A stretch of DNA of 64,000 nt. Origin: CAWAMR01 sp963783095. Its GTDB lineage: Bacteria > Planctomycetota > Planctomycetia > Gemmatales > Gemmataceae. The notes below the pieces were generated by a model that saw only the letters and a list, made by a program, of their open reading frames with translations, made no database searches and had not been told where the DNA came from. The stretch covers positions 148,338-212,337 of the forward strand of contig CAWAMR010000015.1 in assembly GCA_963783095.1 (NCBI GenBank), given 5' to 3'. How positions within the stretch are numbered: the first letter of the stretch is position 1; every line of letters starts with the position of its first letter. The position numbers and the translations under genes are program-made. Shown here piece by piece: positions 39,401 through 47,870 of the stretch.

Positions 39401-40552
39401 CACGCCATTGCCATGCTTGTAACCCGGCGGGGTCAAGGCCATGCCGATAGGGGCACGCAGTTTCCCCTTGTTCTCCCAGAAAAGCTCGACCTTGTCTTCC
39501 AGTCCATCTCCATCACTATCGGAAAGAAGATAAATATTCCCATCGTAACCCAGTGCCACCAGTTTGCCGTCCGGACGATACTGAAGGTTGTTGATGTTCG
39601 GCAGATCGACCGGCAACTCGCGGACGGTGAAGCCCGGCACAAACATTTGCACTGGCGGAACGTGAGCGGCCCTCACCAGTGGTTTGCCGCCGGTAGAAGT
39701 CGCTGGTATGGCGACTTTTCGAGTCTCGCCGTATTTGCTGATGAGGTACTTGTCCACCTGCTCGCGCTCGGCATCGGTCAAGATGCGATCGTAGATCAGC
39801 ACTTCCGAGATATCGCCATCGAGGAATCCTCTGATGTCGGCCGGTCCGCCATTGTTGTAAAAGCGGGCCCCGACCGTGATTTGGTCCATTTTCAGCGTCG
39901 ATTCACCCCGATTTCGCCGGCCTGAGACTTTGCCGTTGATTCGCAACGCAGTTCCGTTGTTGCCGATGGTCGAAGTAATACATAACCGTTGTAAGTTGCC
40001 AAAGTCGGCAGCCTCGCGGAGCAAATTGACAGCTCCGCCAAAGCCGACACCCTCGACATTGACCGACTGAAACCGGGAGGAATTCCCTGGGCCTTGATCG
40101 ATGGTCAAGCCGCTGACATAGTCGTTTTTGCCTGTTTGATTGAGTGCCAGAAAAGCCCTGAACTCACCGGCATTTGCGAAGGGTAGGGCCACCACGAAGA
40201 TGGTGATGTCCTTGTAGGAACGGTCCAGGCCCGACAGGGACAGGAAGCGGCGTTCTCCATCAAAACGCATGGCGGCGTAGCCGGTTTCCGTGTAGAAGGA
40301 CGGACGAGATACTTCGATCTTCTGTACCAGATGCCGACGATTACCGGAGCCGTCCAGCCAAAGCCCGACCGGGGTTCCGCTGAGAATCTCTGGTTGTTTG
40401 GCGCTTTGCCGCGCTGCATTTTGTCGGCTCGCATCGAGCCAGATGTCCAGTCCTTTATGGACAGACAAATTGGGATCGGCCCATTGCTCGGCCGCTGATA
40501 GAGACGAAGCATGGATCGTCACCAAGACACCGAGAGTAAAGACGTTTCGCAT
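36448..40552 (-). CDS. LamG - membrane-bound-dehydrogenase-like - haem-binding (CxxCH) - ThuA fusion protein, frameshifted
   Basis: A giant exported protein (about 1,370 codons). Order: signal peptide (VFTLGVLVTIHASSLSA); LamG-like lectin fold (LDIWLDASRQNAARQ, FLDGDISEVLIYDRILTDAE); a sugar-dehydrogenase-type propeller found in planctomycete membrane-bound dehydrogenases (VPGFTVRELPVDLPNINNLQ, SDSDGDGLEDKVELFW, FPVGMRFNSVGDLFCTDQEG, GGPSFGPRWWQSDVFVTGYS); a cytochrome-like haem domain (TATCFKCHTFAGEGEKIGPD, CxxCH) with DYASVLRDIVEPSFAINPDY; and a C-terminal ThuA domain (VLIAGKKDHGPGEHDYPAWL, ARGGGLVYIHYAVDGGSDAP, GRVFVSIPGHYTWTFDDPLF). Frames switch near 39205, 38960, 37945, 37650 and 37165. 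Such fusions are thought to oxidise sugars at the cell surface; this is inference from family membership. Confidence 0.85.
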
Positions 40553-40615
40553 GATGCCGGTGCACATGGCTTTTACCTTTGTTCGATCTTGCGGAAACGA
40601 GCCGATTACCGCACC

Positions 40616-41507
40616 CTAGAATGGAATCTGCGCTTCTTCGTCTTCAGCGCTGTGCATGTACTCTTCGCTGGACGGCGTTTGCTCTTCCATTCTTGCGCAA
40701 TTGTTCGATGGTCTCTTCAAGGGAGTTGTCCAGGCAGCGGACGCCGATGACCAACTCGGCCAGCCCTGCGAACGGAATTCCTTCGCTCTGCTCCACCCAG
40801 CGTGCCAATTCCACCGCTGAAATGTCCGGCACTTTGCGCAGGAAGTAGGTTTCTCGCATTCCGGCGTCCGGGGCGTCGATCCGCAAAATGCGATCGAAGC
40901 GCCGGGGCCGGGAGGTGATGCGGCGATCGAGCTTTTCCGGGTAGTTTGTGCAGGCCAGGTTGATCGCTCGATCGACCTGGTGGTTCCCGTCCAGCCACTG
41001 TAGAAGTTCGGAATCGCCGTAATGCCGGATGATGGTATCGATATCCTCAAAGATACAGACGATCGGCCGGCCAGGCTCCACTTGCCGGAACTTTTCCATG
41101 CACTGGGTAAAGGCACTGGGGTATTGACAGAAAAACGCGACGTAGCCCTGATTCACAATGCCGCTGATGATCTGGTGGATCAGCGAGGACTTGCCGCAGC
41201 CCTGCTTGCCCCAAAAAAGATAGCCGCGCCGATGGAGAAAGCCGTAACGGGCAAACAGTTCGCCTTTGGTCCAAAACCGGTCGATCTCTTCGAGAACCTT
41301 CGACGAAAGGCTGCCGGGGAAATCGATCAGGTCATCGGTCTTCAAATCCCGGATTTGAAAAATGGCGTTACCGGAGTTGTCCACCATGCACGAGTAAGCA
41401 CCCGCAGGTAATTCTTCCGTGGTCCGGCCACACATCTGATAGGTGCCCGCACCGGTAATCGCCCATTGGAAGCCGAACTCATTTTGTACGGGCAGCCGAC
41501 GAACCAT
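40616..41507 (-). CDS. AAA-type ATPase, C-terminus frameshifted
   Basis: About 297 residues. Walker A is GKQGCGKSS (100-108), Walker B IVCIFEDID (149-157), sensor-1-like NLACTNYPEKLD, and Arg-rich SRPRRFDRILRIDAP as in BCS1/katanin-type AAA domains; the lid follows (ELARWVEQSEGIPFAGLAEL). The N-terminal 70 residues are a distinct beta-rich cap (TTEELPAGAYSCMVDNSGNA). Near 40695 the frame shifts by one base: the better C-terminus is QTPSSEEYMHSAEDEEAQIP, acidic, stopping at 40616. The ATG at 41507 has a GGAG 7-8 nt upstream. It could be a chaperone-like remodeller; the target is unknown. It lies upstream of the LamG/haem/ThuA gene on the same strand. Confidence 0.85.
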
Positions 41508-41602
41508 GGTGACTCTCCAAGCGGAATGGGTGGATGTTGGTGAATAGGTCATAACACGAGATGGACAGGATTGCAGCGTCGGTAGGAGAGGATTTCATGT
41601 TG

Positions 41603-41827
41603 TTATTTTCCCGTTTCCCTTCTCCGGCACGGTAATTTGTCGATCTTTGCGCATCCTTCGGGCAATATCGCCTCGTCGATGATGAAGTTGGGGAATCCAT
41701 CCTTGATCGGAAATTGTACCCGACAACCTGCGCACAATAAACGGACATCCTCTTCGAGAACAAGGTTCGTTTCTCGTTTCGGATCGATCGGGCATCGCAA
41801 TATCTGCAAAAATTGAGCATCGAGCAT
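41603..41827 (-). CDS. Trm112-like zinc protein (UPF0434)
   Basis: 74 residues, intact. Matches the Trm112p/YcaR family of small zinc-binding proteins that activate methyltransferases in eukaryotes and are largely uncharacterised in bacteria: FLQILRCPIDPKRE supplies the first Cys-Pro, LLCAGCRVQFPIKDGFPNFI supplies Cys-x-x-Cys and the conserved IxDGxPxxI turn, followed by IDEAILPE. The first Cys pair is reduced to one Cys (CPID rather than CPxC), which is common in the family. The start is an ATG at 41827 with no strong ribosome site visible. Confidence 0.85.
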   Translation of the reverse strand: MLDAQFLQILRCPIDPKRETNLVLEEDVRLLCAGCRVQFPIKDGFPNFIIDEAILPEGCAKIDKLPCRRRETGK

Positions 41828-42008
41828 GGGAGCAGTTTTTCACATCGATGAATTCAAAAGTCAACTGCTCAACGTTTTATCGAGATTCGCATCGGGAACA
41901 ATGTCGAAGACCAATGACTCACGCTCCGTTTGCGGATCGTGAAGCGTACAATGGCTGCGATAGCCTGTTTCCCGTTCAAGATTATTCCATTGCGAAAAGG
42001 AATCCGTT

Positions 42009-42655
42009 ATGACCCAGTCCCGAGTCGAATCCGGGGAGTGCCTCAGCGATTTCTCCCGATGAAGTGAATCGACTCTGGCAACACGGTCTGCACGAAGAAC
42101 GGCTCTTCCACGATCGGCTCAACTACTTTTCCATCCTCGAAATGGGCCTGCTGTCGATCGGCGGCATTATGTATAACAAGGAGCCTGCACTCTGGTTTTT
42201 TCCTGCCGTTTACGCTCATAGCCCTGGTTTTTACCCTTCTGTGGATGGTAATCCAGGCCCGGCACTGGTCCTACTGCGAACACGTCACGGAACGCAACAA
42301 ACGGCACGTGCCGGAGTTCAAGGCAACCATCGATGAGTTTTCCGAGGGGAAGTGGTCGAGGAGCCATTCTGTTTCCAAAGTTCTGGCACTGTCGGTTCCG
42401 GCCCTGTTTGCTTGTACCTGGATCGTCTTCTTCATCTGGCTATTGGTCCGGCCTGGGACCGTTGAACCGTCGGAAACCATCATCAGTTTAGATCGCGTGC
42501 TCCTCGCAGCACTTGTGGTCGAGGGCTGTTGGTTGTGGATCAGGGTCCGAAAAATGGAGCGTCACTTGTCGGGCAAAATCAAAGTTGCTGCGCTCGAGCA
42601 ACAGGGACGCCGGGTGGATTCAACGAGCGAACCAAAAGTGAATGATGGTCCGTAG
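42009..42655 (+). CDS. Two-helix membrane protein, frameshifted
   Basis: About 215 residues. From the ATG at 42009: MTQSRVESGECLSDFS, then, after a switch near 42047, EVNRLWQHGLHEERLFHDRL with NYFSILEMGLLSIGGIMYNK; a second switch near 42200 leads through a hydrophobic stretch into VIQARHWSYCEHVTERNKRH, VLALSVPALFACTWIVFFIW (second helix) and LLAALVVEGCWLWIRVRKME. The pattern (heavily charged cytoplasmic loops, N- and C-terminal helices) matches RipA/DUF-type four-helix membrane hypotheticals; no named family. A hairpin directly after the stop probably terminates it. Confidence 0.62.
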
Positions 42656-42694
42656 GATGCGCGAACTCACGGCAGGAGCCGGTGAGTTCGCATC
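42656..42694. terminator. Hairpin terminator between convergent genes
   Basis: GATGCGCGAACTCAC (42656-42670) pairs with GTGAGTTCGCATC (42682-42694), leaving one small bulge and an 11-nt loop. It begins right after the stop of the + strand membrane gene and ends 15 nt before the stop of the minus-strand Lys-rich gene, fitting a shared terminator. Confidence 0.65.
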
Positions 42695-42709
42695 TTCAAG
42701 GCACCTGGG

Positions 42710-42805
42710 TCATTTCTTTTTGCCGGCCTCAGCTTTCTTGTCGGTCTTCTTGTCCTTCTTCGGCTTTTTGGTTTCTTTTTTCGCCGCGTTATTACCCTTC
42801 GCCAT
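42710..42805 (-). CDS. Lys-rich microprotein (31 aa)
   Basis: MAKGNNAAKKETKKPKKDKK continuing to a KAEAGKKK end: 31 residues, about 45 percent lysine and no aromatic residue. A perfect AAGGAG (42814-42819 on the minus strand) stands 8 nt before the ATG, much better than most sites in this window, so translation is likely. Very basic small proteins of this kind are annotated in several planctomycetes and may bind nucleic acid or the ribosome, but no function is established. Monocistronic, ending at the hairpin shared with the convergent membrane gene. Confidence 0.75.
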   Translation of the reverse strand: MAKGNNAAKKETKKPKKDKKTDKKAEAGKKK

Positions 42806-42971
42806 AACAAAAGCTCCTTGTGTCAGTGATGAAAAGCCTCCGTGAGGCCGGCGTGTCCCGCCGCATTCTTCTCAAGATATGAAACTTCACAAAGATGCCA
42901 AACCTTCGATTCCGTCGTTATGAGCGTTGGCAAACTCCAATTCCCTTAGCTGGTGGCTCCTTACCGTGAAA

Positions 42972-44226
42972 TCATTGAAACCGCCGGACGCCATATGGTG
43001 TCGGATCGACATGAGGCTTCTCACCGTTGAGCAGTTCGGCGACCAGCTTTCCGGTTCCCGTCGCCATCGACAACCCCAGCATGCTGTGTCCTGCCGCGAT
43101 CACCACATTGCTCATGAGAGGACTGCGATCGATGATCGGCATGCTGTCGTAGGTCATAGGTCGCCAGCCGAACCATTCCTCCTGAACGGGTTCACAATAA
43201 GGCTCCTGCAAATAAAGGCTGGCCCCGTCTCGAAGCAACTGGAGCCTTTTGGGATTGAGTGTTGTGTCGTAACCGGCAAATTCCATGGTCGAACCGATCC
43301 GATAGCCCGTCTGCATCGGCGTGACGGCGACCCGGTGTTCCGGGAAAATCGTGGGAATGACGGGGCATTTTGCCGGGCGAGGCATGGTGATGGAGTACCC
43401 CTTACCGGGCTGGATCGGGATCCGACAGCCCAGTTCTCCGGCGAAGAGCGGCGTCAACTGCGCCGGTTGCTATGACGATAGCATCTGCCGTTACTGACGT
43501 CCCATCCTCGAACGCGACGCCATGTGCGAACCCTTCGCTGCGCACCAACTTGCGGACCGGAGAATGTTCACGAATCTGAACTCCTTCGCGTTCCAGGAGC
43601 ATCCGCCAGGAAGACATCAGTTTATCGGGGCGAAGGTGGCCGTCATGTTCGTAGAGCCAGCCTCCGGCCAGTCCTGGTTTGAGTGCCGGTTCCAACCGGT
43701 TGACCGCATCCGCATCATACCGCTCGGCCGGGCAATTGAAAGATTCCCGCAATAGCTGATCGGTTGCGGCGTATGCTTCCATCTCCTTCGGAGATCGAAA
43801 GGCAAAGAGCAAGCCTTGCATCTCCCATTCGCATTCCAGTTTTTCCTCCGGAATCAACCGGCGGTAGAGTGACAGCGATGAATCGAGTAGAGCCTGGATG
43901 GCATGGCCGGCAGAGAGCATGTCAGTGCGATTGCAGCGGCGGGTGAAATTCCACAGCCATCGAAACAGGCTGAAATCGAGACGGGGCTTGATACGGAATG
44001 CCGAATTCCTGGCGAACATCGATTTGAGCGTTCTCCAGACCACGCCAGGCTCCGCCAACGGCAATACGTGGCTTGGGCAGACAAAGCCGCAGTTGGCATG
44101 CGAAGCTCCCATGCCAAACCGGTTGCGTTCGGCGATGGCGACGTTCCAGCCGGAGCGAAGCAGATAATAGGCACAGGCGGTTCCAATCACGCCGCCGCCC
44201 ACGACGACAACGCGCCGGCCGATCAT
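42972..44226 (-). CDS. FAD-dependent D-amino acid dehydrogenase (DadA-like), probable cis-4-hydroxy-D-proline dehydrogenase, frameshifted
   Basis: A DAO-family flavoprotein of about 415 residues. The Rossmann start VVVVGGGVIGTACAYYLLRS binds FAD; YDADAVNRLEPALKPGLAGG and GVQIREHSPVRKLV are typical of DadA. A switch near 43440 joins VIATGA to LTPLFAGELGCRIPIQPGKG; then PVQEEWFGWRPMTYDSMPII and VVIAAGHSMLGLSMATGTGK close the FAD site. Its start overlaps the epimerase stop by 4 nt (ATGA), and with a DapA-like gene it makes the order seen in trans-4-hydroxyproline catabolism. In that pathway the enzyme oxidises cis-4-hydroxy-D-proline to pyrroline-4-hydroxy-2-carboxylate. Specificity is inferred from context. 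Confidence 0.87.
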
Positions 44227-45170
44227 GCTCGAATTCCATTCCGAAAAGGGTCGTCGGGATGCAAAATCAGTCTCGATTCTGCGGTAACGTAGGCAGTGCC
44301 GCGAATGCTGGGATAAATCCGGCCTTCAACGATTTCCACCCAGCCCTCGAAAACACTGCCGACAATACTCTCCTGTCGCCAGACTTCGCGGGGCTGCAAC
44401 TTGCCGTCGGCAACCAGACAGGCCAGCTTGGCGCTGGTTCCGGTGCCGCAGGGAGAACGATCGTACGCCTTGCCCGGACACAGTACAAAGTTTCGACTAT
44501 CGGCGGTCGGGGATGGGCCAAAGAGTTCGATATGGTCGATCTCTCCGCCGGCATCTCCGGTAATCCCTTGACGGGTTAATGCTTGCCGGATGCGCCAGGT
44601 CACGTCCGTGAGATGTTCGACATTGTCGAGTTCGAGAACTTCCTGATGATCGTGGACGAGGAAGAACCAGTTCCCTCCCCAGGCGACATCGCCGGTCACT
44701 TTGCCCAAGCCGTCAACATCGATCGATACATCTTTGCGTGAGCGAAAACTGGGCACGTTCCTTACCGTCACCGCTCCCGATTCTTCGAGTGTCGCGGAGA
44801 TGATCCCGACCGGCGTTTCGATGCGATGGCAGCCGGGTGAGAGTTTGCCCACATAGGCCAGCGTCGCCATCAGGCCGATCGTTCCATGTCCGCACATGCC
44901 AATGTAGCCGACGTTGTTGAAGAAGATAACCCCCAGTGCGCAAGAGGAATCTTCAGGCTCGCACAGGAGCGCGCCGACCAGTACCTCGGAGCCTCTTGGC
45001 TCATTGATGACGGCGGAGCGAAAAGAGTCGTGATGCGACGCGAGCAGAGCACGTTTGCCAACGATCGACTTCACGGGCAGTTCGGGTCCACCGGCAATGA
45101 CCACTCGTGTCGGCTCGCCGCCGGTATGAGAATCGACGACGTGGATACTGTGCGATTCCGCTGCGCTCAT
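44223..45170 (-). CDS. 4-hydroxyproline 2-epimerase
   Basis: 315 residues, intact proline-racemase-family enzyme. DSHTGGEPTRVV opens the family; the two catalytic thiols are both present, C93 in GMCGHGTIG and C241 in DRSPCGTGTSA, which distinguishes racemases/epimerases from 3-hydroxyproline dehydratases (where one is Thr). WGGNWFFLVHDH and SIVGSVFEGWVE are also conserved. It epimerises trans-4-hydroxy-L-proline to the cis-D form, the first step of hydroxyproline use. It overlaps both neighbours by 4 nt (ATGA), so the operon is tightly coupled: DapA-like - epimerase - dehydrogenase. Confidence 0.92.
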   Translation of the reverse strand: MSAAESHSIHVVDSHTGGEPTRVVIAGGPELPVKSIVGKRALLASHHDSFRSAVINEPRGSEVLVGALLCEPEDSSCALGVIFFNNVGYIGMCGHGTIGLMATLAYVGKLSPGCHRIETPVGIISATLEESGAVTVRNVPSFRSRKDVSIDVDGLGKVTGDVAWGGNWFFLVHDHQEVLELDNVEHLTDVTWRIRQALTRQGITGDAGGEIDHIELFGPSPTADSRNFVLCPGKAYDRSPCGTGTSAKLACLVADGKLQPREVWRQESIVGSVFEGWVEIVEGRIYPSIRGTAYVTAESRLILHPDDPFRNGIRA

Positions 45171-46069
45171 CGCCCTTTCCCCGGTCGAGTGGCGATGCCT
45201 TGACGGATGAGATTGACGATCATCTCTCGTTCCTGGCCTTCAATGGACAATCGGGGTGCGCGAGTGGTCTCGGAACCGAAGCCGCGCTCCGCCATCGCCA
45301 GTTTGATATATTGCACCAGTTTCGGATGGGTGTCGAGGTGAAGCAGAGGGGTATACCAGCGATAGATTTCTCTTGCTTCGGACCACTTGCCCGCCATTGC
45401 CAGATCCCAGAGCAGCCTGTTCTCATCCGGGAAAGCGTTGACCAGACCCGACACCCAGCCGATAGCGCCGAGCGCGATGCTTTCCAGAACGAGATCATCC
45501 ACACCGCAGAAAAGAGCGAAGCGATCGCCATGAAGGTTGATGATGTCGGTAATACGTCGCGGATTTTCGGAAGACTCCTTGATCGCGACAATCGTCGATT
45601 CCGAAGCGAGTTCGCCGAACATCGGCGGCGTGATGTCCACGCCATAGGAGGGCGGGTTGTTGTAGAGCATGATGGGCAGATTGCTCGCACGCGCAACGGC
45701 GCGGAAATGGGCGATGGTTTCGCGCGGATCGGATTTGTAGACCATGCCCGGCAAAACCATCAAGCCGTCGACGCCGATTTTGTGCGCATCGACCGCGAAC
45801 TTGCAGGCAAGTGAAGTAGTGCATTCGGCAACTCCCGCGAGCACTGGGATGCGCCCGGCAACATACTCGACACCGGCCTTGAGGATGTTTCGTTTTTCTG
45901 CCGCATCCAGGGAACAATTCTCGCCCACGGTTCCGAGAAGAATCAAACCCTCGATACCGCTTTGAATGAGCCGGCCCAGATGGTCCAGTGTCGCGCGAAG
46001 ATCTATGTCTTGATTCGCCGAAAAAGCCGTTGTGGCAGCAGGAAAGACACCTTTCCAGGTAGTTCGCAT
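45167..46069 (-). CDS. DapA-family aldolase/deaminase, probable pyrroline-4-hydroxy-2-carboxylate deaminase
   Basis: About 300 residues, intact. A DHDPS/NAL-family TIM barrel: FPAATTAFSANQDIDLRATL at the start, GLILLGTVGENCSLDAAEKR, proton-relay Tyr136 in IMLYNNPPSYGVDI and Schiff-base Lys164 in IVAIKESSENP. In hydroxyproline operons this family member removes ammonia from pyrroline-4-hydroxy-2-carboxylate to give alpha-ketoglutarate semialdehyde; context supports that job over lysine biosynthesis. I start at the ATG at 46069 (MRTTWKGVFPA) since upstream codons are not family-like. It is first in the operon, so the promoter should lie in 46070-46320. No semialdehyde dehydrogenase gene is visible nearby. 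Confidence 0.87.
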   Translation of the reverse strand: MRTTWKGVFPAATTAFSANQDIDLRATLDHLGRLIQSGIEGLILLGTVGENCSLDAAEKRNILKAGVEYVAGRIPVLAGVAECTTSLACKFAVDAHKIGVDGLMVLPGMVYKSDPRETIAHFRAVARASNLPIMLYNNPPSYGVDITPPMFGELASESTIVAIKESSENPRRITDIINLHGDRFALFCGVDDLVLESIALGAIGWVSGLVNAFPDENRLLWDLAMAGKWSEAREIYRWYTPLLHLDTHPKLVQYIKLAMAERGFGSETTRAPRLSIEGQEREMIVNLIRQGIATRPGKGR

Positions 46070-46323
46070 GGCAGGATGCTCCAAAGATCTCAATGGCAGG
46101 AAAGCTGGCTGGTCAGGAACTATCATACAAGGTGAGAGAACATCGCGAGTTTTGATTTGTCCCAGGTATCCTTCAAACTTAAAAAACCGCGTCCAGGAAT
46201 GAACTCCGCAAATGGGATCGTGCCTCGCTATCGCCCACCGCACCATGCATGGGGATCTTGCGTGGCAATCGCCGCCGACATACTATAGGTATTGGTTGAT
46301 GCCCTTCAACATAAGGTGATACG

Positions 46324-46659
46324 ATGGATCAACTAGACCGTTATCGTCAGGTTGTTCGCCGGCTGATCGAGGAGTACGCCGGATACAAACCGGCCTATGG
46401 CGACATTCGGACGGAAGCCGTCGTCGATCGCGAGCACGATCACTATGAGGTCATTCAAGTCGGCTGGAATAACGGTCAACGCGTTCACGGCTCAATTATC
46501 CATATCGATATCCGCGATGGGAAAGTATGGATTGAGCACAACGGCACCGATGCTCGGATCGGTGAAGAGTTGACCGCGGCCGGCATCGCCAGAAATGACA
46601 TCGTGTTGGGATTTCACCCCCTCGAAGTGCGACCGCTTACAAAGTTTGGCACTGGTTGA
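46324..46659 (+). CDS. XisI-family protein
   Basis: 111 residues, intact. It matches XisI (fdxN element excision controlling factor family): QLDRYRQVVRRLIEEYAGYK, HDHYEVIQVGWNNGQRVHGS, IIHIDIRDGKVWIEHNGTDA and IARNDIVLGFHPLEVRPLTK. Cyanobacterial XisI helps excise the fdxN element together with XisH and the recombinase XisF; neither is nearby, and the family is widespread outside cyanobacteria with unclear roles, often as XisH/XisI pairs. AAGGTG lies 6 nt before the ATG. Monocistronic and divergent from the hydroxyproline operon. Confidence 0.9.
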   Translation: MDQLDRYRQVVRRLIEEYAGYKPAYGDIRTEAVVDREHDHYEVIQVGWNNGQRVHGSIIHIDIRDGKVWIEHNGTDARIGEELTAAGIARNDIVLGFHPLEVRPLTKFGTG

Positions 46660-46709
46660 GAGTCCTGCGACTTCTGTTTGTTAAGAATATATCAGTCAAG
46701 GAGGGAATG

Positions 46710-46778
46710 ATGAAAACGCAAATGCTGGCGGTCTTTAAGCATCGAATTGAACTCTTTGCGCCCCACTATAAATGTTGA
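46710..46778 (+). CDS. Possible 22-aa peptide with strong ribosome site
   Basis: AAGGAGG (46698-46704) is an unusually good ribosome-binding site with 5 nt to the ATG at 46710 (a second ATG at 46707 is in frame). The frame reads MKTQMLAVFKHRIELFAPHY and two more residues before the stop at 46776. It overlaps the last 44 bases of fdhD in antisense. It may be a real leader-like peptide or the start of a gene that was cut off. Confidence 0.35.
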   Translation: MKTQMLAVFKHRIELFAPHYKC

Positions 46779-47748
46779 ACCGATCTTCTCGGACAAATCC
46801 AAGTAGAGTAATTCCAAATCGCTTCGCAAGATCGACCGCCAAGCTGGAAGGTGCGCCCACGGCGATCATGATCGGGATGCCGGCGCTGTGCGTCTTCTGC
46901 ATCAACTCGAAACTCGCTCGCCCGCTCACGCAGATGATGCGATCGGATAAAGGCATTCGCCCCGCCAGGAATTCCGCCCCGATGACTTTATCTACGGCGT
47001 TATGCCTGCCGACATCTTCGTGCAGGATCGAGAGTTGACACTCCACATCGAAGACGCCGGCAGCATGCAACCCGCCCGTTCTATCAAACGTGGTTTGGGC
47101 CTGGCGTAATCGGTGGGGAATCTCGTGAACCCGATGCGCTGAAATCGTCGGCCAGTCGGGTCGAATCGCGGATCGACTCATCGATTCAAGAGCATCCAGA
47201 GATGTCTTTCCACAAACTCCGCAACTCGATGTTGCAACAAAAAGACGCTGGAGTCGGTTCAGATCGACCTCAAGATCGGGGCGCAACTCCACACGGATGA
47301 TGTTGAGCGAACCACCTTTTCCAAGCTCGGAGCCGCACGATTGAACGTCGATCAATTCGTCGCGCTCGGAAAGGATTCCCTCGGCATACAGAAAGCCAAC
47401 CGCCAATTCGGAATCAGCGCCGGGAGTCCTCATAGTGATGTAAATGTTCTGGGTAACTCGCGCCTGGACTGGACCGTAGACGAGACGAATTTCCAGAGGC
47501 TCCTCGATTGCAACCCAATCGGGCTGCTCGACGAATTCGTTGCCATGAACCGCTTGAATTCCGACTTGCGCGGCAGTTGATTCTCTTGAAGCGCAAGGAG
47601 GGAAGAGAGGAACGCGCCCGGGAGGTTCGGCGAATTCTGCACAAAGCCTCCTCTCTGCGCTACCGAGAACAGATCCGCGAGCCTTTGCGCTCTGACTGGT
47701 ACCCACAAGCGGAAAGGAAAACGAGCAAGCACTAATTCCCTCTCCCAT
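46735..47748 (-). CDS. fdhD: Formate dehydrogenase accessory sulfurtransferase FdhD
   Basis: FdhD carries sulfur from IscS to the molybdenum cofactor of formate dehydrogenase. Family sequence starts around 47560 (VEQPDWVAIEEPLEIRLVYG) and includes QNIYITMRTPGADSELAVGF, the sulfur-carrying ATSSCGVCGKTSLDAL (CxxC), the Gly-rich HAAGVFDVECQLSILHEDVG RHN-type segment, VSGRASFELMQKTHSAGIPI and FGITLLGFVREDRFNIYSG. The first about 60 codons of the open frame (from 47748) are not family-like and begin inside the hairpin repeat, so the true start is later. An ATG at about 47551 in another frame followed by a shift is one possibility. No formate dehydrogenase gene is in the window; mobA at the left edge is functionally related. 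Confidence 0.85.
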   Translation of the reverse strand: MGEGISACSFSFPLVGTSQSAKARGSVLGSAERRLCAEFAEPPGRVPLFPPCASRESTAAQVGIQAVHGNEFVEQPDWVAIEEPLEIRLVYGPVQARVTQNIYITMRTPGADSELAVGFLYAEGILSERDELIDVQSCGSELGKGGSLNIIRVELRPDLEVDLNRLQRLFVATSSCGVCGKTSLDALESMSRSAIRPDWPTISAHRVHEIPHRLRQAQTTFDRTGGLHAAGVFDVECQLSILHEDVGRHNAVDKVIGAEFLAGRMPLSDRIICVSGRASFELMQKTHSAGIPIMIAVGAPSSLAVDLAKRFGITLLGFVREDRFNIYSGAQRVQFDA

Positions 47749-47870
47749 GTACTCAGGGGAGAGGGTTAGGGTGAGGGGTAGAGCCTTCAGCCGTCTAGGA
47801 CGCGCCTTTCATGGTGGAAGGCTTTCCCCTCACCCTAACCCTCTCCCCTGAGTACAGGGTAGAGGGAATT
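47734..47870. repeat. Long palindrome with 45-nt arms
   Basis: The left arm 47734-47778 (AATTCCCTCTCCCATGTACT onward) and the right arm 47826-47870 are reverse complements apart from a few bases, around a 47-nt loop. The arms carry CTCTCCCCTGAGTAC and CCCTCACCCTAACC. Read on the + strand they spell FPLTLTLSPEYR-type peptides, a sequence I recall as a widely mis-annotated intergenic palindrome in many bacteria. It lies in the spacer between fdhD and the TPR gene, both minus strand. Confidence 0.88.
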
